From Eutrophocola salsuginis (GTDB taxonomy: Bacteria; Pseudomonadota; Gammaproteobacteria; Pseudomonadales; Pseudohongiellaceae), in assembly GCA_038147195.1 (NCBI GenBank), contig JAYQTB010000004.1, positions 186,001 through 250,000 of the forward strand: a stretch of 64,000 nucleotides of DNA, written 5' to 3'. Of this stretch, positions 32,006 through 40,730 are shown piece by piece. The position numbers and the translations under genes are program-made. The notes under the pieces were generated by a model. It searched no databases, was not told the origin of the DNA, and saw only the letters and a program-made list of their open reading frames with translations. Each line of letters begins with the position of its first letter. Positions within the stretch are counted from its first letter, which is position 1.

Positions 32006-33418
32006 ATGCGCTATTCGACTTTTTCTTCGTTATCTCTGTTGACCGCTACTGCGTTGCTGGCTGGCTGCGCCGGTACCCTACCTGTTTCAGATGAAGACAG
32101 GCAGTGGCTGGCGGGCGATCACCATATTCACAGTCGCTATAGTGTCGGTTACGAACCCGACACCTCACCACCGGTCCCTATCATTGCCGGGGATGCCATT
32201 TATCCCATACCCATGAACAACCTCATGGGGCAGTATTATGGCCTGTCGTGGATGGTCGCTACCGATCATGGCGGTCCCAACCACAGCAAGGTCAATTTTG
32301 AACAGGCTTATCCCGAATTACTGCTGTCCCGAGAAGTGATGCCGGACTTGATCCAGTTTTACGGCATGGAACTGAACTCGCCAGGTGCTGATCATTCCAC
32401 CGTCATGATTCCCCACACACATGACGAACGGGAGTATCTTCAAGAGATTGAGAGCACCTTCGATTCCCGGGAATCCTGGCCGGTCGATCCGGCGCGTAAT
32501 ACCGAAAGTCGGATGCTCGATGCCTTGCGCATGATGGACGGGTTCGCCGACAAGCCCCTTGTGATTGCCAACCACCCGTCGCGGTCGGCTAGCGACCTGC
32601 GCGTCTACGGTCTTGATGAGCCGGCCGAGTTGCGCGGATGGAACGACGAGGCGCCTGAAGTCGCCGTCGGTATGGCTGGTGCGCCGGGCCACCAGGCGCT
32701 GGGTCTCATCGGTGGCCCAAGGGGCAGCTACGACGCCTTTCCCACGCTCGGAGGTTTCGACCAGATGACGGCTATCGTGGGCGGGTTCTGGGACTCTATG
32801 CTGGGGGAGGGTAGGCGCTGGTGGATCACTGCCAACTCCGATTCCCACATACATTACTCTGAAGGCCGTGGAGATTTCTGGCCGGGTGAATATTCCAAGA
32901 CCTACGTTTACAGCGACAAGAGCTACCAGGGCATCATGGACGGTTTGCGCAGCGGCAGAATCTTCGTCACCACCGGTGACCTAGTGTCAGAAATTCATGT
33001 AGAGGCGAGTGCGGGAAATGCGTCTGCGACGATCGGAGAAGAGCTGCATCTGGCCGGCCCACAGGAGATTACGGTCAGTATCACTGTGAGGGATCCCGAG
33101 GGCGTCAACCATCACGGTGACAACCCGGCAGTGAACCGAATCGACCTGATCGTTGGCGACATTACCGGCCCGCTCCAGGATAAGACGACGGACACGCACC
33201 CGTCAGCACATGTAGAAAGAAGATATACGGCAGGCAACTGGATGCGGCGCGGCGAATTCATCACGGTTACCCATACTTTCCTGGCCGACAAATCGGTTTA
33301 CTTGCGCCTTCGCGGCACCAATACCAGGGAGCTCGAGCCCGTCCAGGATCCCGCAGGGGAGAATCCGTGGCAAGACCTGTGGTTCTATTCGAATCCTGTA
33401 TTTATATCTGTCGAGTAA
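32006..33418 (+). CDS. PHP-domain-like lipoprotein (putative metal-dependent phosphoesterase)
   Basis: 470 residues from ATG 32006; GTG 31991 is an alternative start. The signal ends in the lipobox LLAGC, so the product is a lipoprotein. Metal ligands typical of PHP hydrolases are visible: GDHHIHSRYSVG, VATDHGGPNHSK, VIANHPSRSA and ANSDSHIHYSEG. The last ~130 residues (from ~ITVSITVRDPEG) form a beta-rich extension. Many secreted relatives are annotated CehA/McbA family hydrolases; the substrate here is unknown. It stands alone between a small-ORF region and ppx. Confidence 0.8.
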   Translation: MRYSTFSSLSLLTATALLAGCAGTLPVSDEDRQWLAGDHHIHSRYSVGYEPDTSPPVPIIAGDAIYPIPMNNLMGQYYGLSWMVATDHGGPNHSKVNFEQAYPELLLSREVMPDLIQFYGMELNSPGADHSTVMIPHTHDEREYLQEIESTFDSRESWPVDPARNTESRMLDALRMMDGFADKPLVIANHPSRSASDLRVYGLDEPAELRGWNDEAPEVAVGMAGAPGHQALGLIGGPRGSYDAFPTLGGFDQMTAIVGGFWDSMLGEGRRWWITANSDSHIHYSEGRGDFWPGEYSKTYVYSDKSYQGIMDGLRSGRIFVTTGDLVSEIHVEASAGNASATIGEELHLAGPQEITVSITVRDPEGVNHHGDNPAVNRIDLIVGDITGPLQDKTTDTHPSAHVERRYTAGNWMRRGEFITVTHTFLADKSVYLRLRGTNTRELEPVQDPAGENPWQDLWFYSNPVFISVE

Positions 33419-33528
33419 CCATCAGGACCGGGACCGCCGGTGCCCGAAAGTGGGTAAAACGGTATAATCGAGTCAAGCTGGCCTTAAAGCAGTAAGGCCT
33501 TGTCAGAAGACTCACACATGGTTCATTC

Positions 33529-35010
33529 ATGACGGTTGCTTCACCGTATTTTGCCGCGGTCGACCTCGGCTCGAACAGTTTCCACATGATCATCGCACGT
33601 CTCCAGGACGGTAAGGTAGAAATTGTCGACCGGGAAAAGGAAATGGTCCAGCTGGCAAGGGGCATCATGGCTGATGGGCACCTGTCCGTGGCGGCGCAGA
33701 CCCGCGCGCTGGACTGTCTGAAGCGTTTTGCCGAACGCCTGCGCGACATTCCCGCCGACCAAATTCGTGCCGTGGGTACCAAGTCACTGCGCACCGCCCG
33801 CCAGTCCACAGCCTTCATCAAGGAAGCCCAGCAGATTCTCGGCACATCCATCCAGATCATCTCCGGCTATGAAGAAGCACGCCTGGTCTACCTGGGCCTG
33901 TCCCACTCAGTCCTTAACGACCAGAACCATCGCCTGGTCGTGGATATAGGCGGCGGCAGCACCGAGTTCATCATCGGGCAGGATTGGGAACCCATCATCA
34001 TGGAAAGCCTGAGTGTGGGCTGCGTCACCTTTACCGAGCAATACATTCGAAACCCGGGAAAAATCACTCGCAAGGACATGGAACGCGTCTACGTGGCTGC
34101 CTGTTCGGAACTGGAAGTGATCCTGCAGGTATATTTGCGCATGGGCTGGCGCATTGTCTACGGCACGTCAGGTACCGCACGGGCCATTGCCGACCTCGTT
34201 GTCGAAAGGGATGGAGGCGCCGTGATAAGCAAGAAGTCGCTGAAGTGGCTGTATGAAGAGGTGATCACCAACAAGAGCCTGCTGTCGGGTGTTGCCGCAC
34301 CACGGGCCTCGGTCTTGCCTGCAGGTATCGCCATCCTGCAGGCTGTGTTCGACCAATTGAAGATCGATACAATGCATGTCAGTGATTATTCCCTCAAGGA
34401 AGGGCTACTCTACGATACCGTAGGGCGGCTCAGCGACCAGGATTCCCGTGCACGTACGGTTAAAAAACTGCAGGAACAGTACAAGGTGGACGTCGACCAG
34501 GCGAAACGCGTAGCGTCCACTGCGCAATACCTTTGGAAGCAGATCGACGGCCCTGTTCTGCCTGGCGTGTCCCGTACCAAGGTTCTGCGTTGGGCGGCGC
34601 AGTTGCATGAGATCGGGTTAAGCATCTCCCACTCCAGCCATCACCATCACGGTTACTACCTCCTGCGTCACGGTGACATCGCCGGATTCGGTCGCTATGA
34701 ACAATACATTCTCGCAAATCTCGTGCGTTCACATCGCAAGGGACTATACGAGGAAAAATTTGGCGACATGGACGACAAGGCCATTGCCGCCTTCGTGCCA
34801 ATCCTGGTCTGCTTGCGACTGGCCACAGTATTGCACAGGCGTCGCGAGGACGTTCCCCCCAAGGAATTGCCCAAGTTGTCTGTTACAGGGCATATCTTCT
34901 CCCTTAAATTTCCCCGTGGATGGCTGGCCAAGCACCCGCTGACATTTGCAAGCCTGGAGGTCGAAAAGGAACAGTACGACCGGATCGGGGTAGGGATGGA
35001 ATTTGCGTAA
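33529..35010 (+). CDS. ppx: Exopolyphosphatase / pppGpp phosphohydrolase (Ppx/GppA)
   Basis: Removes terminal phosphate from polyphosphate or pppGpp. 493 residues, the usual length. ASKHA-fold ATP-site motifs: FAAVDLGSNSFHMIIARL at the N-terminus, AVGTKSLRTARQ, SGYEEARLVYLGL with the catalytic Glu region, VVDIGGGSTEFIIG and YGTSGTARAI. The C-terminal helical HD-like part has LHEIGLSISHSSHHHHGYYLL, as in Ppx. Ppx and GppA cannot be separated with certainty by eye; length and tail favour Ppx. A possible -10 (TATAAT, 33463-33468) lies ~60 bp upstream. Confidence 0.92.
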   Translation: MTVASPYFAAVDLGSNSFHMIIARLQDGKVEIVDREKEMVQLARGIMADGHLSVAAQTRALDCLKRFAERLRDIPADQIRAVGTKSLRTARQSTAFIKEAQQILGTSIQIISGYEEARLVYLGLSHSVLNDQNHRLVVDIGGGSTEFIIGQDWEPIIMESLSVGCVTFTEQYIRNPGKITRKDMERVYVAACSELEVILQVYLRMGWRIVYGTSGTARAIADLVVERDGGAVISKKSLKWLYEEVITNKSLLSGVAAPRASVLPAGIAILQAVFDQLKIDTMHVSDYSLKEGLLYDTVGRLSDQDSRARTVKKLQEQYKVDVDQAKRVASTAQYLWKQIDGPVLPGVSRTKVLRWAAQLHEIGLSISHSSHHHHGYYLLRHGDIAGFGRYEQYILANLVRSHRKGLYEEKFGDMDDKAIAAFVPILVCLRLATVLHRRREDVPPKELPKLSVTGHIFSLKFPRGWLAKHPLTFASLEVEKEQYDRIGVGMEFA

Positions 35011-35017
35011 GGCCGGT

Positions 35018-35296
35018 TCAGGCCTCCTTGAAATAAAAACGGATAAAGTAGATATGGTGGCCGGTACCATGTTGCGCCGTCTTCAGTAGGTCGGCTACGC
35101 AGCTGAAACCGGATTCCTTCGCCATGTTCTCGGATATGTCGTCTAAGTTGATTTCGCGTATCGAAGTGACAATAACCTCACCGGATTCGAGGCGGTAACG
35201 GCCTCCAGTCATCACTTGGGGAGTTTTCCAGAAACGTATCGACGTGGTGACTTCACCATTGATGACCTTGTCGCGCAGGTGCCTGGAAAATTGCAT
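35018..35296 (-). CDS. ASCH-domain-like protein
   Basis: 92 residues from ATG 35296; the frame is open to 35389 but the added residues are not family-like. Pattern of the small ASCH (PUA-related) fold: RDKVINGEVTTSIRFWKTPQ followed by GGRYRLESGEVIVTSIREI and MAKESGFSCVADLL. ASCH domains bind RNA or modified nucleotides. It converges on ppx with a 7-bp gap. No strong ribosome binding site, so the start is tentative. Confidence 0.65.
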   Translation of the reverse strand: MQFSRHLRDKVINGEVTTSIRFWKTPQVMTGGRYRLESGEVIVTSIREINLDDISENMAKESGFSCVADLLKTAQHGTGHHIYFIRFYFKEA

Positions 35297-35537
35297 AAAT
35301 GGCCATTGGCTGGTTAATGTTCCTGGTTGGCAGGCTACACGAGTACTGCTGAACACGCTGAATGACAGTTTGCCTGTAATCGCACGCAAAAAATAGTTTC
35401 ATGATTGTGCAAGCACTGAGGAAATTCCAGCATAGTCATGGTTTTTGCCCCTAAGTCTCGCTTTTCGGGCTCGGTTAGCACAGGGCTGCCTTATAATTTC
35501 GCTGTCGTAGCGGTACCGCTTCCTGAAGGATCCTTTA

Positions 35538-37829
35538 ATGCAATCGTCTCACGTGCGAGGCAACCCTGGCAGATTTGCCACATTTTTCTTGCTGGCCCTG
35601 CTGGTTGCCATGCCGTTCTCTGTCTCACCCGTCAAGGCGCAATTGACCGCCGGCAGTGACGGCGGCAAGATCATCGAGATTCCAAAGCTCGGCGAGCGGG
35701 CCCGGATCGATGGTGTTCTCGATGACGAGGTCTGGTCCCGGGCGCTACTAATCAATGACTTTCACCAGTACGAGCCGGTGGAATACGCCGAGCCCTCCGA
35801 AAAAACCGAGATCTGGATTTATTACACGGATGAAGCGCTCTACATCGCCCATCATTTCTGGGAAACCGATCCCAGCCTGATTAGCGCTAACATCCTGCGC
35901 CAGGGCCAGAGCCTTCAGCCCGACGACATACTAGCAGTAGTCCTCGATCCATACCTCGACCGCCGCAACGGCTACCGCTTCGAGGTGAATGCCAATGGCG
36001 TGCGCTGGGAGGGCCTCTTTCAGAATATTACTCAGATCGAGAGCAGCTGGGACGGCATCTGGCAGGCGGATGCAAGCCGGGATGAAACAGGCTGGTATGG
36101 GGAGATGCGGATTCCCTTCCAGACCATTTCATTCAACCCGGCTTCCGACTCCTGGGGCATCAACTTCCGCCGAGCTATTCGTCGAAACAACGAGAGCATC
36201 GCATGGGTGTCTCGCAACCGCCAAGTCAACCCGAGCATTGCCGGAACCATCACAGGTCTTGAGGATTTGCGCCAGGGCAGGGGGCTCGACATCGTTCCGT
36301 CCATGGTAATGCGCCAGGATCGCGTCATTAGCGCCGCCGGTACCACGAAAGAAAGCTTCGAGCCGCAGCTCGACGTCTTCTACAAGATCACGCCGCAGTT
36401 GAATGCCGCGCTGACCATCAATACCGATTTCTCTGCCACCGAAGTGGACTCGAGGCAGGTAAACCTGACCCGCTTCAGCCTGTTCTTTCCCGAGAAACGC
36501 GACTTTTTTATTCGCGATTCAGACATCTTCGAATTTGGCCAGATAGGCACAGGCGGTTTCGACAGGGGGCAGGGCGGTGGCGGCAACCCCGCTATCCCAA
36601 ACGCGGCCCAGCAGAACGGTAGGCCGTTCTTTTCCCGTCGCATTGGCCTCAGCGCGTCAGGTGCACCCGTGGATATCAATGCCGGTGCCAAGATCAGCGG
36701 ACGTGTTGGCGACTGGAACGTTGGCACGTTGTTAATCAGTCAGGATGAAGATCCCAGAAGCGGGGTTGAGGCTCAGGAAATGTTTGTGGGTCGTGCCGTG
36801 CTCAACGTACTGGAGGAATCTCAGGTCGGTGTTATCACCACCGTTGGTAATCCACAGTCAAACATAGACAACAGTCTCGTTGGCATGGATTTGCGCTATC
36901 GTAATTCCCGCCTGCCGGGGGGTAAAACCATTCAAGGCGTCGCCTTTTACCAGCAAACCGATACCGATGGCGTTACAGGGGATGATGCTTCATGGGGTCT
37001 CGGTGTCAGCTACCCAAACAACCAGGGATGGCGCGGCGCCTATACCTACACGCGGGTTGAAGAAAATTTTGACCCCGCTATGGGTTTCGTCAGTCGCACG
37101 AACTTGGAAGATCATCGTCTCGATTTCGGGCATCGCTGGTTCTTCAAACCTGGCGGGTTTTTCCGTTCTTGGTATGCTGGGTACGATTTTTACCAGTCCC
37201 GCGATCTCACGGATGGTAAGGTAATCGAGGAAAACGGTGGCCTGCGCTTAACCATCGACAACAATTCCGGCGACGGATGGTTCTCCCGCATCATGCAGAG
37301 CCGTGAAATCTTGAGCCGCGATTTCACCATCAATCGTGCATCCGATGGCAGCCGTAACGTGGTCATACCGGAGGGGGATTATACTTGGAACGAATATCTG
37401 CTGGGATGGCAGATCGGTGACCAGCGCAAGATATCAGGTCGCCTGAACACGCGCTTTGGTGATTATTACAACGGTACCCGCCTGCAACGCGGCGCAGATA
37501 TTAGCTGGCGCCCGACGCGACAGTACGATATAGGTATCGGTTACACGGAAAACGAGATTCACCTGCCTACCGGCAATTTCACTGTGCGACTTTTCACCCT
37601 GGATGCCAAAATCGCGTTTTCCTCGACTCTGTCCTGGAGCAACCTGATCCAGTATGACAACGTGTCCGAGGTTATGGGCCTGAATTCAAGGTTGCATTGG
37701 ATACCTGAAGCCGGTCGCCAAGCCTTTCTTGTGTTTAACTACGGCCTTGAAGATTTCGACAAGGACAACGTATTTCACTCTACAGGCTCCGATATTTCCT
37801 TGAAATTCAGTTATACCTTTAGATTCTGA
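35538..37829 (+). CDS. DUF5916 outer-membrane protein with N-terminal CBM9-like domain, copy 1
   Basis: 763 residues with a signal peptide (cleavage near VKAQ). Residues ~45-210 form a family 9 carbohydrate-binding-like sandwich (RIDGVLDDEVWSRALLINDF, DDILAVVLDPYLDRRNGYRF). The remainder is the DUF5916 beta-barrel, with the signature NLTRFSLFFPEKRDFF and a terminal Phe (SYTFRF) for outer-membrane insertion. An AGGA ribosome binding site lies eight bases before ATG. Function unknown; likely binding or uptake of a sugar or aromatic ligand. A paralogue lies at 58499, sharing FSATEVD.RQVNL.RFSLFFPEKRDFF. Confidence 0.88.
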   Translation: MQSSHVRGNPGRFATFFLLALLVAMPFSVSPVKAQLTAGSDGGKIIEIPKLGERARIDGVLDDEVWSRALLINDFHQYEPVEYAEPSEKTEIWIYYTDEALYIAHHFWETDPSLISANILRQGQSLQPDDILAVVLDPYLDRRNGYRFEVNANGVRWEGLFQNITQIESSWDGIWQADASRDETGWYGEMRIPFQTISFNPASDSWGINFRRAIRRNNESIAWVSRNRQVNPSIAGTITGLEDLRQGRGLDIVPSMVMRQDRVISAAGTTKESFEPQLDVFYKITPQLNAALTINTDFSATEVDSRQVNLTRFSLFFPEKRDFFIRDSDIFEFGQIGTGGFDRGQGGGGNPAIPNAAQQNGRPFFSRRIGLSASGAPVDINAGAKISGRVGDWNVGTLLISQDEDPRSGVEAQEMFVGRAVLNVLEESQVGVITTVGNPQSNIDNSLVGMDLRYRNSRLPGGKTIQGVAFYQQTDTDGVTGDDASWGLGVSYPNNQGWRGAYTYTRVEENFDPAMGFVSRTNLEDHRLDFGHRWFFKPGGFFRSWYAGYDFYQSRDLTDGKVIEENGGLRLTIDNNSGDGWFSRIMQSREILSRDFTINRASDGSRNVVIPEGDYTWNEYLLGWQIGDQRKISGRLNTRFGDYYNGTRLQRGADISWRPTRQYDIGIGYTENEIHLPTGNFTVRLFTLDAKIAFSSTLSWSNLIQYDNVSEVMGLNSRLHWIPEAGRQAFLVFNYGLEDFDKDNVFHSTGSDISLKFSYTFRF

Positions 37830-37950
37830 CGGACGACCCGCGAACGGCGCCATGTTATTTAACATGAGAGTGGTTTATATTGGATGCAAAAGTTTTAAAG
37901 AACTAATAAAGTCGTTGAATAAAGCCACAGATGCCGTGCTCTTACATAAT

Positions 37951-38802
37951 ATGGATTGCTGCGCTAACTTGAATACATCCCGCCAGCGGCTTATGAATGC
38001 CGTCTTTATTTTCTTCATGCTTGCCGCAGGTGCCAGTGCGTATGCTCAGGGTATAGGCTCAATGACAGTGAGACCACCGCGTATGCAAGGTAATTCCCAA
38101 GTAGACTCCAACGGCTCGGAATTTCATTTTGCCCGCCTGCAGTATGGCGGGAACGGCCTTGGTGGCCGCGGTGGCTGGGGAAGGGGTTCATGGACAACGG
38201 ACTGGCCGGAGGCAGAGCACTTCCTTACTGAAGGCATTTCTCGCCTGACCAATGTGGATGTCACAAATGTGGCTCTCTATAACGGAGAAGGTGGCGAGCG
38301 TATTAACCTTGCCAATGATGCTATATATGATTACCCGTGGATGTACGCCGTGGAAGTCGGTCGCTGGTCGCTTAGCGTGGAGGAAGCTGCGAAACTGCGT
38401 GAATACCTGCTAAGGGGTGGTTTCTTGATGGTCGACGATTTTCACGGCACGTATGAGTGGTCTCAGTTCGAGATTGGAATGAAACGTGTGTTTCCCGATC
38501 GCCCTATAATTGAGATACCTAATGATGACGAAGTCTTTCACGTACTGTATGACCTCGATCAGAAAATCCAGATACCCGGACTTGGCGCCTATTACCGTGG
38601 TGTGACTTATGAACAGGATGGCTACGACCCGCACTGGCGAGGCATTTATGATGACCACGGTCGCCTATTGGTTGCTATCAACCATAACATGGACCTGGGC
38701 GACGCCTGGGAACACGCCGACACTCCCGGTTATCCCGAGCCAATGACGGCACTAGCTTATCGATTTGCAGTGAACTACGTCATTTACTCGATGACACACT
38801 GA
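37951..38802 (+). CDS. DUF4159 exported protein
   Basis: 283 residues from ATG 37951. The frame is open from 37852, but ATG 37951 gives a signal peptide with a basic RQR n-region (cleavage near SAYAQ). DUF4159 pattern: FHFARLQYGGNG at the start of the mature part, then RLTNVDVTN, YPWMYAVEVGRWSLS, LREYLLRGGFLMVDDFHG, MKRVFPDRPIIEIPNDDEVFH and GRLLVAINHNMDLGDAWEH. The family has a class I glutamine-amidotransferase-like fold and is often next to von Willebrand/BatA-type genes elsewhere; no such genes are here. Just 122 bp after the DUF5916 stop, so possibly cotranscribed. Confidence 0.85.
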   Translation: MDCCANLNTSRQRLMNAVFIFFMLAAGASAYAQGIGSMTVRPPRMQGNSQVDSNGSEFHFARLQYGGNGLGGRGGWGRGSWTTDWPEAEHFLTEGISRLTNVDVTNVALYNGEGGERINLANDAIYDYPWMYAVEVGRWSLSVEEAAKLREYLLRGGFLMVDDFHGTYEWSQFEIGMKRVFPDRPIIEIPNDDEVFHVLYDLDQKIQIPGLGAYYRGVTYEQDGYDPHWRGIYDDHGRLLVAINHNMDLGDAWEHADTPGYPEPMTALAYRFAVNYVIYSMTH

Positions 38803-38873
38803 TCGCCACTGCAGGATGCGGATTGTGTCCTTGCGCAGCCTACACCAATATAAATTTATTACGCGGAGCCACC

Positions 38874-39971
38874 ATGAAACGCTTCACTCACTTATTTTTT
38901 GTTTCCTGTCTCTTGCCCCTTACCCCTGTCATCGCGGCTAGCGAGGAGGAACTCATCGCCGAGGCCCGCGGTATCCATGACCGGGTCATGGCAATTGATA
39001 CACATGTCGATATTCCTCTAAATTTCGCCACTAGTGAATTCGACCCGGCTATTGCCGAGGCCCAAGTGAACCTAGATGGCATGAGGCAAGGTGGGCTTGA
39101 TGCTGCGTTCTTTATAGTTTATGTGGGCCAGCAGCCGAGAACACCGGATAACTATCGCCTTGCAATAGCGGATGCCGTGACCAAGTTCGATGCCATCCAC
39201 CGAATGACCGATTACATGTATCCCGACCGTATTGGCCTATCGGATACTGCGGCCGGTGCTAGACAATTATTTGCCGATGGAAAGCTGGTCGCGTTTATCG
39301 GTATAGAGAACGGTTTCGTCATTGGCGAGGATTTGTCACTGCTGGAAGACTTTCGTCGCCGTGGCGCCCGTTACATGACCTTGGTGCATAACGGCCACAA
39401 TGCTATTGGTGATTCCGCGCAGCCACAGGCACGTTTGGGTGATGGCCCGGAAGAGCATGGCGGTCTTAGTGACTTTGGTGTCAAGGTGGTTGAGGAGATG
39501 AATCGACTCGGTATGTTGGTGGATATTAGCCATGTGTCAAGGCAAACGATGCTCGATGCTACGCGGCACTCGAGGGCGCCGGTCATAGCCTCACATTCCA
39601 GCGTCAAGTCAGTGGCCGATCACCCCCGTAACCTAGATGATGAACAGTTACAGGCGCTGAAGGAAAACGGCGGCGTGGTCCAGATCGTTGCTTTCAATCC
39701 TTATGTGAAGGAGGGCGGCGGTGCCAACCTACAGTTGTTCGTGGATCACATCGAATACGCCGTGAACCTCATCGGTATCGATCATGTCGGTATTTCCTCT
39801 GATTTTGGCGGCGGTGGTGGCATCACTGGCTGGAACAGTGCCCTAGAAACTTTCAATGTGACACTGGAACTTGTTAGGCGCGGATACAGCGAGGAGAATA
39901 TTGCCAAGCTGTGGAGTGGTAATGTGCTGCGTATTTTGGAAGAAGCGGAACGCGTGTCTGATTACCTATAA
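38874..39971 (+). CDS. Membrane dipeptidase, peptidase family M19
   Basis: 365 residues with signal peptide (cleavage near VIAA). Renal-dipeptidase-type zinc enzyme that hydrolyses dipeptides, including those with a C-terminal D-residue, in the periplasm. Zinc ligand blocks: IDTHVDIPLN (HxD), FIGIENGFVIG (Glu), VDISHVSRQTMLD and PVIASHSSVKS; HNGHNAIGDS and SSDFGGGGGI are conserved too. GGAGCCACC precedes ATG 38874, making it the best start. It follows DUF4159 by 71 bp. Confidence 0.93.
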   Translation: MKRFTHLFFVSCLLPLTPVIAASEEELIAEARGIHDRVMAIDTHVDIPLNFATSEFDPAIAEAQVNLDGMRQGGLDAAFFIVYVGQQPRTPDNYRLAIADAVTKFDAIHRMTDYMYPDRIGLSDTAAGARQLFADGKLVAFIGIENGFVIGEDLSLLEDFRRRGARYMTLVHNGHNAIGDSAQPQARLGDGPEEHGGLSDFGVKVVEEMNRLGMLVDISHVSRQTMLDATRHSRAPVIASHSSVKSVADHPRNLDDEQLQALKENGGVVQIVAFNPYVKEGGGANLQLFVDHIEYAVNLIGIDHVGISSDFGGGGGITGWNSALETFNVTLELVRRGYSEENIAKLWSGNVLRILEEAERVSDYL

Positions 39972-40030
39972 CGGGTCATCTGCAACTTTTCCATTTGTAA
40001 ATTTCTCCAAACTCAGAGCATAAGACGCTA

Positions 40031-40348
40031 TTGATAGCGGCCTGCATATCTGAAAAGAATAATTTTGTCCCTGCTTACACATCCTATCTCGTTATTGACA
40101 TGGGATTCAGTCCCCGCGAAGCCCTCAACGCCAATTTGAAGCTGATCTGGAATTACAGGCTTAACTTTATCTTGGTGGGCATCATTCACTTAGGCATCTG
40201 CATTGTTGGCTTTCAAACGTTGTTAGTTTCTTATTTTTCCCTCCCCGGCCCATTAAGGGGATGTTTCCCGCGTTTTATCAAAAGGTTATCAACGTTCACG
40301 ACGAGAAATTCCTGCGTTTCCTTGACATATAGCCCTGAATTCACCTAA
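40031..40348 (+). pseudogene. Remnant of an integral membrane protein
   Basis: A 105-codon frame whose first half resembles the recurrent segment of poorly defined multi-pass membrane proteins: SYLVIDMGFSPREALNANLK followed by a single helix (FILVGIIHLGICIVGFQTLL). After FSLPGPL the sequence loses membrane character and drifts into an unrelated tail. The frame opens at 40001 with only TTG as a start. I read it as a piece of a decayed gene rather than an intact one; a short genuine membrane protein is possible. Confidence 0.4.
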
Positions 40349-40730
40349 AGTGCGGCCTCGACGTTTCACAGGTTTGCTGTGATTCGAGTCATAGATGGTA
40401 CGTATGTGCTACTTATGAAGAAAGGTGGACGGGCTGACAGGTGATCCCATGTTCAGCCGCCAGGACCAATCGATCCTAAATGGATGTTGGTTGACCCCCA
40501 GAGACCGGCTTTGACTGCACAACTGAACTTGGAACGGGTTCAGAACAAGTGGAAGCTCCCCGACGCGTTATCTCGCGGCGGGCCTCGAAGGTTCAACCAG
40601 AACCTGGAAATCCAAAAATTGCTGTATTAGTGCTACTTATAGTGCATTCGTGCCTGGGTAGATATTCGTGCCCGTTAATAGTACGCAATGCATTCTGGTT
40701 ATTGAACGAAGCGACAACGAGGACAGAACT
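40349..40730 (+). other. Untranslated region upstream of ilvI
   Basis: A 380-bp spacer with no convincing gene. TTGACA at 40322-40327 with TAAAGT at 40346-40351 is a possible promoter (18-bp spacer), giving a long leader. One small hairpin (AGGTTC-aacca-GAACCT, 40589-40605) is present without a T-tract. Just before ilvI a reading frame contains KIAVLVLLIV (ATT GCT GTA TTA GTG CTA CTT ATA GTG), but it runs into ilvI with no stop. Confidence 0.4.
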
